Source of the DNA: Bdellovibrio sp. GT3
GTDB taxonomy: Bacteria > Bdellovibrionota > Bdellovibrionia > Bdellovibrionales > Bdellovibrionaceae
NCBI RefSeq assembly: GCF_037996765.1
Contig: NZ_JBBNAD010000006.1
Location: 1-64,000 of the forward strand
Direction of reading: 5' to 3'
DNA length: 64,000 nucleotides
Positions within the stretch are counted from its first letter, which is position 1. Every line of letters begins with the position of its first letter. Below the pieces are notes generated by a model. It was not told the DNA's origin. It ran no database searches and was given only the letters and a program-made list of their open reading frames with translations. A program made the position numbers and the translations under genes. Shown one piece after another: positions 26,488 to 36,041 of the stretch.

Positions 26488-27078
26488 TTAAGGTGAAAAC
26501 TCAAAACCCTGCTCGGAACTCCAATTGATTCGATACACAATGCAATTTGGAATCGGCAGGGGCTCCGTCAGATCCGGGCGCAAGGAATGCAGGAATCTTT
26601 TCAGCATTAAACCGTGTGTGCAAAGACCCGCCGCCTGAAAGCTGTGCGTTTTGCATATTTCCATCAAACCCACCTTGAACCGCTCAATCGCATCATGGGC
26701 ACTCTCACCGTTTTGATAAGTGAAGGAAAAATTCTTAATTTCGTGGGAAGTCCAACGTAGCCAGCTGTCCTCACCATGTGTTTCCTTGATTTCATCCTGG
26801 GTCATGCCCTCGATGTCACCCAGAAACACTTCACGGAACTTTTCAGAGACATAGGTGGGCGCACTTATTTTTTCATTGGCGATCCGGGCGGTTTGTTGTG
26901 CGCGCATCAGATCACTGGTGAACATCATTTCCACGGGATGGCTTGCGAAAAACTCCTGCAGACTGAGAGCCTGTTTGCGTCCTTCATCGTTAAGCGGGAT
27001 ATCGGAATGACCCTGCATACGACGAAGCAAATTCCAATCTGTTTGCCCGTGTCTGAATAGATAAATTGTTTTTCTCAT
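26488..27078 (-). CDS. Histidine phosphatase superfamily protein (phosphoglycerate mutase-like)
   Basis: 196 residues from the ATG at 27078; an in-frame alternative at 27102 adds eight residues. The catalytic RHG motif is in YLFRHGQTDWNLLRRMQG (residues 6-22), a second Arg lies in LMRAQQTA near 57, the acid Glu is in EKFREVFLGDIEGM near 80, and the second His is in GLCTHGLMLKR near 155. Substrates of such proteins vary from phosphosugars to nucleotides and cannot be told here. It is convergent with the kinase gene (6-base gap) and divergent from the EI24 gene. Confidence 0.85.
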   Translation of the reverse strand: MRKTIYLFRHGQTDWNLLRRMQGHSDIPLNDEGRKQALSLQEFFASHPVEMMFTSDLMRAQQTARIANEKISAPTYVSEKFREVFLGDIEGMTQDEIKETHGEDSWLRWTSHEIKNFSFTYQNGESAHDAIERFKVGLMEICKTHSFQAAGLCTHGLMLKRFLHSLRPDLTEPLPIPNCIVYRINWSSEQGFEFSP

Positions 27079-27131
27079 AGGCCCCGATTGAAACACTTGC
27101 AACGGGAAATTAAAAGAGGAAAGATACTTAC

Positions 27132-27857
27132 ATGCACAAGATTATCAGAACTTTCCGCAGGTCTTTTGAGTCTTTGTTTAGTTTTCGTCTGCTCTTGCTG
27201 ACGTTCGTCCCGCCTATTCTGGCGGTCCTTGCCGTGTTTATGGTTTTTTTCTTTTACTGGGGCAGTTGGACTGTGGGGCTTGAAGGATTTCTGCAAGGTC
27301 TTTGGCCTTTCCAGTGGCTGCATGATTTCACGGGCTGGGGAGGTTATGTCGACGCAGTGGCCGCCATTGTTCTGGTGCTGTTGTTTATCCCTGCCTGCTT
27401 TTTACTGGCGCTGATTTTTGTTTCCATTTTTGTTTTGCCGGTGGCTTTAAAGTGGATCGCTGAAAAGGATTATCCGCACTTGGAGAAAAAGCACGGTGGA
27501 TCCCTGATGGGCAGCTTGTGGAATACCGCCTATACTTCCGCTTTATTTATATTCTGGTTTTGTGTCACCCTGCCCCTGTGGCTCTTACCTGCGGGAGCGA
27601 TTCTGGTCCCGTTAAGTCTGACTTCGTGGCTTAATAAAAAGGTTTTCCTGTACGATGTTTTGCAGGACTATGCGAGCCAAGAAGAGCGCCAGGCCATCGA
27701 GTCCGCAGAGGCAAAACCCCTCTTCGGCATGGGATTGATCATTGGAATATTTTCTTATATCCCCTTTGCCCTGTTCTTTTTGCCGGTGTTTGCAGCCATC
27801 TGTTACACCCATTACGGTTTAAACGCCCTTTCAGTCCTCAGATCCAAGAAATCCTAG
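27132..27857 (+). CDS. EI24 / CysZ-like membrane protein
   Basis: 241 residues with four or more hydrophobic segments (about 18-48, 75-107, 135-165, 205-235). The N-terminal pattern FRRSFESLFSFRLLLLTFVPP and the placing of helices fit the EI24 domain family, which includes the sulfate transporter CysZ. AGAGGAAAG lies before the ATG. Substrate not assigned; no sulfur genes are nearby. Confidence 0.7.
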   Translation: MHKIIRTFRRSFESLFSFRLLLLTFVPPILAVLAVFMVFFFYWGSWTVGLEGFLQGLWPFQWLHDFTGWGGYVDAVAAIVLVLLFIPACFLLALIFVSIFVLPVALKWIAEKDYPHLEKKHGGSLMGSLWNTAYTSALFIFWFCVTLPLWLLPAGAILVPLSLTSWLNKKVFLYDVLQDYASQEERQAIESAEAKPLFGMGLIIGIFSYIPFALFFLPVFAAICYTHYGLNALSVLRSKKS

Positions 27858-27912
27858 TGTATTCCAATTTCCCGGGGTGGCTTTTTAGCTGAAGTTCGGC
27901 TATCTTGCCCCC

Positions 27913-28362
27913 GTGAGCAAATGCAGTCAGGAACGTAAAAATATCGATATCGACACTCTGGAAGAAAGAGTGCGCAAAGCCGGGATGAAACTCACCCAGC
28001 AGCGCAGTCAGATGCTAAAAATCCTTTTGCATCATCCGGAGCCTATTTCTGCTGACGAGATTTTTAAAAAAATCGGTGGCAAAGAAGCCGGCGCTGATCT
28101 GGTGACCATCTATCGTATTCTTAAAAAATTTGAAGAGTCCTTGCTGGTGAATCGCCTGGAGTTCGGTGATGGCGTTGCGCGCTTTGAACTGACTTTGGAG
28201 TCCGGCCACCATCACCATCACGTCATCTGCCGCAATTGCCAGCGCGTGGAAGCCCTGCACATCTGCGACCTGGATCAACACATCCAGATGGTTGAAAAGA
28301 TGGGCTACAAGTCTGTATCCCACCGTCTGGATTTCTTTGGCCTTTGTTCCAAGTGCCAGTAG
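27913..28362 (+). CDS. Fur family transcriptional regulator
   Basis: 149 residues from a GTG start. An N-terminal winged helix (about 15-90) has the recognition region AGADLVTIYRILKKFEE. The dimer domain carries GHHHHHVICRNCQRVEAL, with the sensor His cluster and first CxxC (near 107-110), and ends CSKC, the second CxxC of the structural zinc site. It could be Fur, PerR or Zur; the RNC spacing and short length do not decide. Downstream lies the cis/trans isomerase gene in the opposite direction. Confidence 0.9.
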   Translation: MSKCSQERKNIDIDTLEERVRKAGMKLTQQRSQMLKILLHHPEPISADEIFKKIGGKEAGADLVTIYRILKKFEESLLVNRLEFGDGVARFELTLESGHHHHHVICRNCQRVEALHICDLDQHIQMVEKMGYKSVSHRLDFFGLCSKCQ

Positions 28363-28404
28363 TGCTAACGCATTGCTTACGTAACTAGGACCTGGCACCT
28401 TTTA
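28355..28404. terminator. Candidate terminator between fur-family gene and cti
   Basis: GTGCCAG at the end of the regulator gene and CTGGCAC about 35 bases later can pair, and the second arm is followed by a T-run. The loop is large, so this is uncertain. Confidence 0.3.
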
Positions 28405-30741
28405 GAGGCTGTAGCGAGTTAGATCCAGGTATCCGGCATCAATCGGGTCATATGCCAAATAAGCCTTTTGCAACTCATCGTAAGCCTTCCAAAAATTAGG
28501 ATTCTGACGACGAACGCCCCACTTACTCACAAGACCCTCATAGTCTTTATCACTTTTGATTTGGCTTACTTGCCGCGTGAACTCCGGCAATTGTTTTTCA
28601 CTGAGTTCAAAAATCATATTGGGATACGAGGCCCAGAACCCCTCTCGCAAAGTCAGTGTGTCCTCTTTCGGCGCCATACGCAGACTCTCGGCCGTAATCC
28701 AGGAAACGTTTTCGTGTTCCTTATTATGAATCAAAGTGAAGACCCGGGAAGCACCCGCTTTCGGGTGAACCATGACATAGGCCACATCGGGGAAATAGCG
28801 CGCAAAAGGAGATTTCCCCTGTGCTTTGATGGATGAAATTTTGCGGAATTGCTCATCCATGCCTTTTGCTTGCACCTTGAGGTTGGCACTCTGAGGTGGC
28901 ACCACGACCCGCCAGTTGATCGGATCCACGGCACCGCGAACTGTATCGTTCATGCGGTAAAAAAGAATTTTTTCCACCATCTGACGTTTGGTTTCAGTCT
29001 CTTCGGTGAAACGCACTCCAGTGGGCTCAGCCGAACCCACCGGGGGAAAAATATAGCCCATCTTGGCACTCGTTAAAACACCTTCATACCACTTACGACG
29101 ATAAGAAAGGCGCTGCTCGGGCGGCAGAAATCTTAGGAACAGCTCCTCGGCTTCCATGCGAATCATATCCATGTAAACGCGGGTTAAAAGCTGATGTCCC
29201 ACATTCCCGAAGACGTCAAAATTCACAACCAGGTTGTAAACAAGTCTTTCCAACAACGGATAATCCAAAACGAAAACAGTTTTGGACAAGTCCCCGACCG
29301 CGCCTTTCATCACCACAGCATTTTGATCATGCCTGAAGACCGTCAACGCCGCATTTGGATTGGTATTGTCGCCATCCCAGATATCATTCAAGGTGTAGCC
29401 ATTAGGTCGAACTTTACTTAGTTCCTCGCTGCGCAGTTTGCGATAGGACTCCCGAAAATCCGTAATATCCTTAAGGTCTCCGGGCGCTGATGAAAACTTA
29501 ACGTCTGAACCAAACTGCCCTGGCATTTTTAACAACGGGCTTGCGCGCTTTTCGTACTCCGGCGAGAGCACCATTTTGTCCGCTTCGGGATTTAAGAAGA
29601 AAACATAGAACTGCTCTTGAATGGAGTTGACCGCCATGGAGCCGTTGCACACGGGTCCTTTGATAAAGGTCGACACATGATATTGAGCATCATCAAGCAG
29701 GAACTGATAGCGTTTTTTTACTGGGATACTTTGAAAAGCCAGGTAAGGGTTTTCCGCGACCCCAGCTTCATAGGAGGGAAGCTTTTCGATATCCCACTCT
29801 GATTCATTAAAGAGGTGCTTGAAGCGCGCTAGCTTTTGCGTTGAAAACTCGTAGGGCAAATGAGTTTTTGCGACAATAGTTCCCGGAAAGCGGATAAGGC
29901 AATATTGAAATCTTTTAACTCCGGGATCATCATTCGGCCTACGCGAGGCGATCTCATCCGGCTTTTCGCAGGCCGTTTTTGATCGGATCAGTCTGTAAAA
30001 CTCGCGGGGCTCTTCCTTGAAATAGATATGCGCCAAAAACAAATGCTCGTAAAGATACCGACTGATCAGCTTTTGCTTTAAATCGGAATGATTCAGATAC
30101 TTTTCCCAGTCGGCAATTTGCCGATGCAGCTTTTCAGAGGGTGTGCTTGCTTTTTTCAGGGCTTCTTTACCGGGACCGGGAGCACCTTTGGCGATCCACG
30201 ATTTAATTGATTCAAGCTCCGCGTCGTTCAAAGCCGGCAGACCATAGGGCATTCCCAACTGCGGCTGAGTCTTTTTCAAGTTTTCAAGCTCGGTCATGTT
30301 TGCAGCACAGATGTGGCTTTCGTGAACCTGCGCTTTAACAGATGCTGAATTGACTGCGCGCATATTAAGCATCTGGAAAAAGAGGCTTTCCTGAGGGTCC
30401 ACTGAGGTATGAACCGTAAAAAACTTACGGGTCCGCCAGGCTTCCGTGGTCTTTTCATCAATCCAGATGCGCGATGGGACGACACTGTCCATCCGAGTGC
30501 CATCATAGACATTCAGTTTGTTCGCACCGCGGGCAAAACCTTCAAAGTTCTGCAGATTCAGCTGACAAGGGGCATTGAAACAGCTGTGGCAAGACAGGCA
30601 GCGATTATCGAAGATAGGCTGAATTTTATGAGAGTAGAGGTCCTCGGGATGGATGAAATCTGCATTTGCCTCCTTCGCGCTGACTGAGAGCGAAAAAAAG
30701 GACAAAATAAAACAGAATACAAATGTCTTAATGAATTGCAT
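28402..30741 (-). CDS. cti: Fatty acid cis/trans isomerase Cti (periplasmic cytochrome c type)
   Basis: 779 residues from the ATG at 30741, with GGGGAG upstream and an excellent signal peptide (residues 1-22, SVSA). The frame stays open 68 codons further upstream, but that part lacks a signal and is rejected. A haem-binding CLSCH (48-52) follows YSHKIQPIFDNR, as in Cti. The enzyme converts cis to trans double bonds of membrane phospholipids, stiffening the membrane within minutes under solvent, heat or osmotic stress. The length matches the family. It is divergent from an acidic protein gene over 55 bases. Confidence 0.85.
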   Translation of the reverse strand: MQFIKTFVFCFILSFFSLSVSAKEANADFIHPEDLYSHKIQPIFDNRCLSCHSCFNAPCQLNLQNFEGFARGANKLNVYDGTRMDSVVPSRIWIDEKTTEAWRTRKFFTVHTSVDPQESLFFQMLNMRAVNSASVKAQVHESHICAANMTELENLKKTQPQLGMPYGLPALNDAELESIKSWIAKGAPGPGKEALKKASTPSEKLHRQIADWEKYLNHSDLKQKLISRYLYEHLFLAHIYFKEEPREFYRLIRSKTACEKPDEIASRRPNDDPGVKRFQYCLIRFPGTIVAKTHLPYEFSTQKLARFKHLFNESEWDIEKLPSYEAGVAENPYLAFQSIPVKKRYQFLLDDAQYHVSTFIKGPVCNGSMAVNSIQEQFYVFFLNPEADKMVLSPEYEKRASPLLKMPGQFGSDVKFSSAPGDLKDITDFRESYRKLRSEELSKVRPNGYTLNDIWDGDNTNPNAALTVFRHDQNAVVMKGAVGDLSKTVFVLDYPLLERLVYNLVVNFDVFGNVGHQLLTRVYMDMIRMEAEELFLRFLPPEQRLSYRRKWYEGVLTSAKMGYIFPPVGSAEPTGVRFTEETETKRQMVEKILFYRMNDTVRGAVDPINWRVVVPPQSANLKVQAKGMDEQFRKISSIKAQGKSPFARYFPDVAYVMVHPKAGASRVFTLIHNKEHENVSWITAESLRMAPKEDTLTLREGFWASYPNMIFELSEKQLPEFTRQVSQIKSDKDYEGLVSKWGVRRQNPNFWKAYDELQKAYLAYDPIDAGYLDLTRYSL

Positions 30742-30796
30742 CGCGTGAATCTCCCCTGTATTCTCTGCCATAGTAAACACAGTTAAGAGGAATAGC

Positions 30797-31315
30797 ATGG
30801 AAAAAATCCCATTTGAAGTTGTACAAGATTCTATCGACGTGATCTGCGGTATGGAGACAGAAGCTGATCTTGAAAAAGCGTCTGAGCACCTGTTTGATGT
30901 GCAGCCGGATTTGGGCGGCTTTTTCATGGAGTTCATCGAAGACATGAGCGAAGGCGCTCAAGACCTGGGCTTCATGATGGCCTTGATTCTGAATCGCGCC
31001 TATGAAGAAAAATACGGAAAAATGCGCGCGATCACTGAAGATGAAGTTGTGGCTCGCTTTGAAAAAGCGGAACCAGAAATGGAATCCTTCCTGCAAATGA
31101 ACGACGAAATGATCGTACAAATTCAGGAGCGCGCAAAAACTGAAGGTCAACCTGAGCTTATCAACTACATCATTGAAGAGCTTTTCATGTCCCCAGACCT
31201 TGAGCCTTCCTTGGAAGCTGATGAGCAAGTTCACTTGTTCATGGTCTGCAAATTCTTTGCTGATTGCTTGAATGATGTGGCTAAAGAAACTGCAGCGGAT
31301 ATCGTTCGCCACTAG
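30797..31315 (+). CDS. Unassigned acidic helical protein
   Basis: 172 residues, clearly acidic, with a helical pattern throughout and no signal peptide or membrane helix. AGAGGAA precedes the ATG. Segments such as LGGFFMEFIEDMSEGAQDLG and ELINYIIEELFMSPD show amphipathic helices. I do not recognise a family. Codon use is like the neighbours, and a strong terminator follows, so it is a genuine single-gene unit. It is probably cytoplasmic. Confidence 0.75.
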   Translation: MEKIPFEVVQDSIDVICGMETEADLEKASEHLFDVQPDLGGFFMEFIEDMSEGAQDLGFMMALILNRAYEEKYGKMRAITEDEVVARFEKAEPEMESFLQMNDEMIVQIQERAKTEGQPELINYIIEELFMSPDLEPSLEADEQVHLFMVCKFFADCLNDVAKETAADIVRH

Positions 31316-31354
31316 TTCTGTCCTCAGTCTTGCAAAATGATAAAATTCTCTGAA

Positions 31355-31385
31355 AAAGGCTCTCTTGCGAGAGTCTTTTTTTTTA
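31355..31385 (+). terminator. Rho-independent terminator
   Basis: A GC-containing hairpin (GGCTCTC, loop TTGC, GAGAGTC) is followed at once by a run of eight or more T. It ends the acidic-protein gene and separates it from the purine operon. Confidence 0.85.
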
Positions 31386-31438
31386 TTTTAGACCTCTGAC
31401 TACTTGCTAGGTCACAGTTTTCATGAGACGCCTATAGG

Positions 31439-32917
31439 ATGACTCAAATCACAAAAAGAAATCATCTTATAGTGAACGTAAATGGTGAGAATATTCAGGT
31501 CTCTGCCGACGAGGCTTTTCAGCCCTTGGCACAGTTCTTACGCAACACCCTCCATAAGCCAGGCACCAAGGTTGTTTGCGCAGAAGGCGACTGCGGAGCC
31601 TGCTCCGTTGTGACCTCCACTCTGCGCGCTGATGGATGGACTCCTCTACGCACAATCAATTCCTGCATTGCTCCCGTTTATCTTTTTGATCTGTCCTGTA
31701 TCGTCACCGTCGAAGGTATGAAGGACGCCGAAGAACTGAGCGAAGTTCAAAACAAGATGCGCGACTTTCATGGGGGCCAGTGCGGATTCTGCACACCGGG
31801 TATGGTGTGCTCCATGGCGCAACTCGCAGAGGACTGCAAAACCTCGGGCAGTGCCATCACCGAGAAAAAAGCGCGAAACTACCTGACGGGAAATCTTTGC
31901 CGCTGCACGGGATACGAACCGATTCTAAAGGCGGCAACGCATTTGGATTTAAACAAGTGGCAACTCCTTTCTGAACGCTACCTGACCACGGATCTTACTT
32001 CTAAATTCAAATCCCACCTTTCTGAGGGAATTGAAATCCAGAGTGAAAATAAAAAGCTCTCCATGCCCACCGTTTTGACGGAAGCCCTGCGCATTAAATC
32101 CGAGAATCCGGCGGTGCGCCTGGTGGCAGGAGCGACAGACCTGGGTGTTTTGATCAACAAGGCAAAAACATCTCTTCAGGAAATCATGGTCTTAAATAAA
32201 ATTCCGGGCACACAAATCGTCAGCGGTTCTGCTTCTGGAATTTTGATTGGTGCCATGGCGACTTTGACGGACGTGGAAAATTTCGTAAAGTCAGATCATC
32301 CGGAACTAAAGCGCCTGCTGCATATTTTTGCTTCGCCACAAATTAAAAATCAGGGAACCTTGCTGGGAAATATTCTAAATGGCTCCCCGATAGGCGACAG
32401 CATTCCTCCATTGATGACTCTGGATGCAGAAATTCAGTTTCAATCCGTACGTGGCGCCCGCTCTGTAAAACTGAGTGAGTATTACAAAGGGTACAAAGTG
32501 TTCGACAAGGCCGAAGACGAAATCGCCACCGGACTTTTTGTTCCAGCACTGGTTGGAAACTATGTGCATCGTTATTTCAAAGTTTCGCTTCGCAAGGATT
32601 TGGACATTTCCGCTGTCACTTTTGCGGCAGTTTTAAAACTGGATGGCGGCACAATCACGGAAGCCCGCATCAGCATGGGCGGCGTGGGCCCAACGGTCGT
32701 GCGCATGCCACAGGTTGAAAGCCTGCTGGCAGGACATTCTTTTAGCGAAAAGACTTTTACTGCAGCTGGAGCTTTGGCATCCAGTCTGATTAAACCCTTG
32801 TCGGATCTGCGCGCGAGTTCTGAATATCGCCATCTGGTCACCGAGAATTTATTTAAAAAATGCTTCCATGAATTGAATGCAGAAATGAATTCCAAAATGG
32901 AGGCTGTATGTCCATAG
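31439..32917 (+). CDS. xdhA: Xanthine dehydrogenase small subunit (2Fe-2S and FAD domains)
   Basis: 492 residues. An N-terminal ferredoxin-like 2Fe-2S domain has CAEGDCGACS (near 47-56), then a second cluster domain with GGQCGFCTPGMVCS (near 112-125) and NLCRCTGYEPI (near 151-161). The FAD domain begins near 210 with RLVAGATDLGV and ends with the CO-dehydrogenase C-terminal fold. It carries electrons from the molybdenum centre of XdhB to NAD. This fused FeS-FAD subunit is the Rhodobacter-type arrangement. It overlaps xdhB by 10 bases. The ribosome site is poor (AGG directly before the ATG). Confidence 0.95.
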   Translation: MTQITKRNHLIVNVNGENIQVSADEAFQPLAQFLRNTLHKPGTKVVCAEGDCGACSVVTSTLRADGWTPLRTINSCIAPVYLFDLSCIVTVEGMKDAEELSEVQNKMRDFHGGQCGFCTPGMVCSMAQLAEDCKTSGSAITEKKARNYLTGNLCRCTGYEPILKAATHLDLNKWQLLSERYLTTDLTSKFKSHLSEGIEIQSENKKLSMPTVLTEALRIKSENPAVRLVAGATDLGVLINKAKTSLQEIMVLNKIPGTQIVSGSASGILIGAMATLTDVENFVKSDHPELKRLLHIFASPQIKNQGTLLGNILNGSPIGDSIPPLMTLDAEIQFQSVRGARSVKLSEYYKGYKVFDKAEDEIATGLFVPALVGNYVHRYFKVSLRKDLDISAVTFAAVLKLDGGTITEARISMGGVGPTVVRMPQVESLLAGHSFSEKTFTAAGALASSLIKPLSDLRASSEYRHLVTENLFKKCFHELNAEMNSKMEAVCP

Positions 32918-35241
32918 GGAAAAACATCCCCCACGATTCTTCCACGGGTCATGTCAGTGGCACCAGTGTCTTTATCGACGACCGCCCTTACATGCAAGGT
33001 GAAGTCCTGGTCTTGCCCGTGGGTGTCCCGGCGGCGGCGGGTATTTTAAAATCCATCAACTATGAAAAAGCCCTTAAGGCGCCTGGCGTTTTAGCGGCCT
33101 TTACCGCAAAAGATCTGCACCACAATGTTTGGGGCACCATCGTTGTTGAACAGCCTATTTTGGTTGAAAGCAAAATCGGTTACTACGAAGAACCGGCGAT
33201 GATTTTGGTCGGCACTGATTACGATTTACTTTTGCAGGCCAGAAATCTGATAACCTTTGAAATTGAAAAAGCTGAAGCCGTATTAAGCATTGATGCGGCG
33301 ATTGAGAAAAACCAGTTCATGTACCATGGCGGCCCGATGAAGTGTGGTGATGTGGATCAGGCCATGGCCAGCGCCCCTCACCGCTTAAGTGGCGCCTTTG
33401 AATGCGGCGGCCAGGAGCATTTCTATCTGGAATCCCAGGCCTGCGTGGCTTACCCGTTGGAAGATGGACAGATTGAAGTTCACTCAAGCTCCCAACATCC
33501 CACCGAGACCCAACATCTTGTTGCAGAAGCCTTGGGCCTTTCGCTACATCAAGTAGTGTGCGTGGTAAAACGCATGGGTGGCGGCTTTGGCGGCAAAGAG
33601 AGCCAAGCTGCACCATTTGCTGCACTAGCTGCTTTGGTTGCGCAAAAACTAAATCGTCCCGCAAGATTGATACTTTCCAAAGATGACGACATGGCGATGA
33701 CCGGCAAACGTCATCCGTTTAAAAACTTCTGGGACGTGGCCTTTGATGACAATGGCATGATCCTGGGACTTAAATGCCACCTCTATGCGGATGGCGGAGC
33801 TTACGCCGATCTTTCCAGTTCTATTTTGGATCGCGCACTTTTTCACATTGATGGCGCCTACTACCTACCGAACGCCTTCATTGAAGGACACGTGGTGCGC
33901 ACGAACATGTATTCAAATACCGCCTTCCGTGGCTTTGGGGGACCGCAAGGGACCATGACTATTGAAAGCATCATTGAAGAAATGGCCGCTTACCTGAAAA
34001 TCGATTCATTGTTGATTCGTGAGCGCAATTGCTATCAAGAGGACTCACGCAACACCACTCACTACGGTCAACGACTGGAAAACGCTCCTTTGCCTGAGCT
34101 GTTTGCACGCCTGCGCAAAGACAGTGATTACCAAAAGCGCCGCAGTGAAATCGAGGAGTTCAATAAAAACTCCCACGGTAAGGTGCGCGGACTTTCGGTC
34201 ACGGCCACTAAATTTGGTATCGCCTTTACGGCGCGATTTTTAAATCAAGGCAACGCCTCCGTGAACGTGCACAAGGATGGAACTGTCCAGGTTTCCACAG
34301 GTGCGACGGAAATGGGCCAAGGTGTAAACACCAAGATTCAACAAATCGTCGCTCACTGTTTTGGTATTCCTGCCGAACAGGTTCGCGTGATGGCGACCTC
34401 GACAGAGAAAAACCACAACACGTCACCGACAGCGGCTTCCAGTGGTGCAGATATTAACGGCGCGGCTGCACATAAAGCAGCCATGGGAATTCGCAAGCGC
34501 CTGGCTTGGGTATTTCAGCAAACGCTGGCAAAAGCGCCCATGGATGACATCAACGAATGCCCGGCATTTGATGAGACTAATTTAAAATTTGAAGAGTTTG
34601 ATTTTAGTAATTCCAAAATCACCCACCTTCCGACCAAGACTGAAATGACTTGGGTGGATTTGATTTTGAAAGCCTATTTTAATCGCTTAAGTCTTGGCGA
34701 ATACGCGCACTTTAAAACTGAGGGACTGGGCTACAGCAAAACCACAGGCAAGGGCACGCCGTTTAAGTACTTCACCAACGGTGTGGCAGCGACAGAAGTT
34801 GAAATTGACACTTATACGGGTGAATACAAAATTCTTCGTACCGACATCCTGATGGACCTGGGAAGACCTTTGAATCCAGGGATCGACCGCGGTCAAGTGA
34901 CCGGCGCTTATGTTCAGGGTATGGGCTGGGTGACTTCTGAAAAGCTTTACCACAATAAAGACGGAAAACTTCTAAGCCACTCGCCGACCACCTACAAAAT
35001 TCCCAACGTTCAGGACACGCCTCGTGTTTTCAATGTGGACTTCATTGAAAACAACGGTAACACCGCTAACATTCACGGCTCCAAGGCCGTGGGCGAGCCG
35101 CCGTTCTTGTTGGGGATCAGTGCGTGGACCGCTATCAAGGATGCACTTCGCTACAAAGCTCAGGGTAAAATTCCGCAGATCGTTTCACCTGCCACTCCCG
35201 AGGTGGTTCTCATGGAGCTGAGCCGTTATGACCGGACCTAA
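32908..35241 (+). CDS. xdhB: Xanthine dehydrogenase large subunit (molybdopterin)
   Basis: 777 residues, normal length. It oxidises hypoxanthine to xanthine and xanthine to urate at a molybdenum centre. Seen: the N-terminal GHVSGTSVFIDD, GGGFGGKESQ (near 224-233), FRGFGGPQG (near 338), SSGADINGAA (near 512) and VGEPPFLLG near 730, whose Glu is the catalytic base. The protein has no signal peptide, so it is cytoplasmic. It overlaps xdhA by 10 bases and xdhC by 14. Confidence 0.95.
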   Translation: MSIGKNIPHDSSTGHVSGTSVFIDDRPYMQGEVLVLPVGVPAAAGILKSINYEKALKAPGVLAAFTAKDLHHNVWGTIVVEQPILVESKIGYYEEPAMILVGTDYDLLLQARNLITFEIEKAEAVLSIDAAIEKNQFMYHGGPMKCGDVDQAMASAPHRLSGAFECGGQEHFYLESQACVAYPLEDGQIEVHSSSQHPTETQHLVAEALGLSLHQVVCVVKRMGGGFGGKESQAAPFAALAALVAQKLNRPARLILSKDDDMAMTGKRHPFKNFWDVAFDDNGMILGLKCHLYADGGAYADLSSSILDRALFHIDGAYYLPNAFIEGHVVRTNMYSNTAFRGFGGPQGTMTIESIIEEMAAYLKIDSLLIRERNCYQEDSRNTTHYGQRLENAPLPELFARLRKDSDYQKRRSEIEEFNKNSHGKVRGLSVTATKFGIAFTARFLNQGNASVNVHKDGTVQVSTGATEMGQGVNTKIQQIVAHCFGIPAEQVRVMATSTEKNHNTSPTAASSGADINGAAAHKAAMGIRKRLAWVFQQTLAKAPMDDINECPAFDETNLKFEEFDFSNSKITHLPTKTEMTWVDLILKAYFNRLSLGEYAHFKTEGLGYSKTTGKGTPFKYFTNGVAATEVEIDTYTGEYKILRTDILMDLGRPLNPGIDRGQVTGAYVQGMGWVTSEKLYHNKDGKLLSHSPTTYKIPNVQDTPRVFNVDFIENNGNTANIHGSKAVGEPPFLLGISAWTAIKDALRYKAQGKIPQIVSPATPEVVLMELSRYDRT

Positions 35242-36037
35242 TTTTGAAAACTTCCTGAGTGCTTTTAAGCGCCTTCAGGATTCCGGCAAAAACTTTGTTG
35301 CCGTAACCCTGGTGAAACAAATCGGATCGTCTCCGCAGGACGTGGGCGCAAAAGCCCTGGTCAGTGCTGACGGTCTGGAGTTTGGCACAGTTGGCGGTGG
35401 CAAAGTGGAAAATGCCGCCATCAAAGAAGCCCAGCGCATGATTCAAGAAGACCACAAGAATCACTTTGTGGATTGGAACCTGCAAAAAGATATCGGCATG
35501 ACCTGTGGTGGCGTGGTGAGTTTCTTTTTTGAACTGCACAAGGCGCAAAACCCCTTTCACATCGCCGTATTTGGCGCAGGCCACATCGCTCAGGAATTTG
35601 TCCGACTGCTGCTGTTTTTGGATTGCCAGGTCACGTGTTTTGATCAACGCGATGAATGGCTGAGCCGTTTACCCAAGTCACCCAAATTAAAAACTATTCT
35701 AACAGAAAGACTTTCTGACGAAGTCGCAAAACTTCCAGACGGCACCTATGTCACACTGATGACCATGGGTCACGGGACGGATTTACCGGTCTTGATTGAA
35801 ACGATGAAGACCCGTTCCCGCTTTAACTATGTCGGCAACATCGGCAGCGAGCAGAAACGCAAACGTCTGGACAGTGATTTGAAAGCGGCTGGAATCGCTG
35901 AGAGCTTGATCAAGGATTTTCACTGTCCGATGGGAGACCACTTTGGCGGCAACAATCCCGCCGAGATCTCCTTTAGTATCGTCGCACAATTACTTAAAAC
36001 CCGCGACACCCTTATGATTTCAAAAAACCAGGAGTAA
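35228..36037 (+). CDS. xdhC: Xanthine dehydrogenase accessory protein XdhC
   Basis: 269 residues. XdhC binds molybdenum cofactor, promotes its sulfuration and inserts it into XdhB. The N-terminal domain has GSSPQDVGAKALV and TVGGGKVENAAI; the C-terminal Rossmann domain starts IAVFGAGHIAQEFVRLL near residue 113. It ends with the family segment CPMGDHFGGNNPAEISFSI, where relatives have CPIG...PxEIA. It overlaps xdhB and is followed four bases later by ade. Confidence 0.93.
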   Translation: MTGPNFENFLSAFKRLQDSGKNFVAVTLVKQIGSSPQDVGAKALVSADGLEFGTVGGGKVENAAIKEAQRMIQEDHKNHFVDWNLQKDIGMTCGGVVSFFFELHKAQNPFHIAVFGAGHIAQEFVRLLLFLDCQVTCFDQRDEWLSRLPKSPKLKTILTERLSDEVAKLPDGTYVTLMTMGHGTDLPVLIETMKTRSRFNYVGNIGSEQKRKRLDSDLKAAGIAESLIKDFHCPMGDHFGGNNPAEISFSIVAQLLKTRDTLMISKNQE

Positions 36038-36041
36038 TATC

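Noticed and set aside
30742-30945. 68-codon upstream extension of cti
   Set aside because: It overlaps the divergent gene, and the ATG at 30741 has a strong ribosome site and begins a clear signal peptide.
30728-31312. 194-codon minus-strand frame
   Set aside because: Shadow of the acidic protein gene on the plus strand, with no ribosome site or family resemblance.
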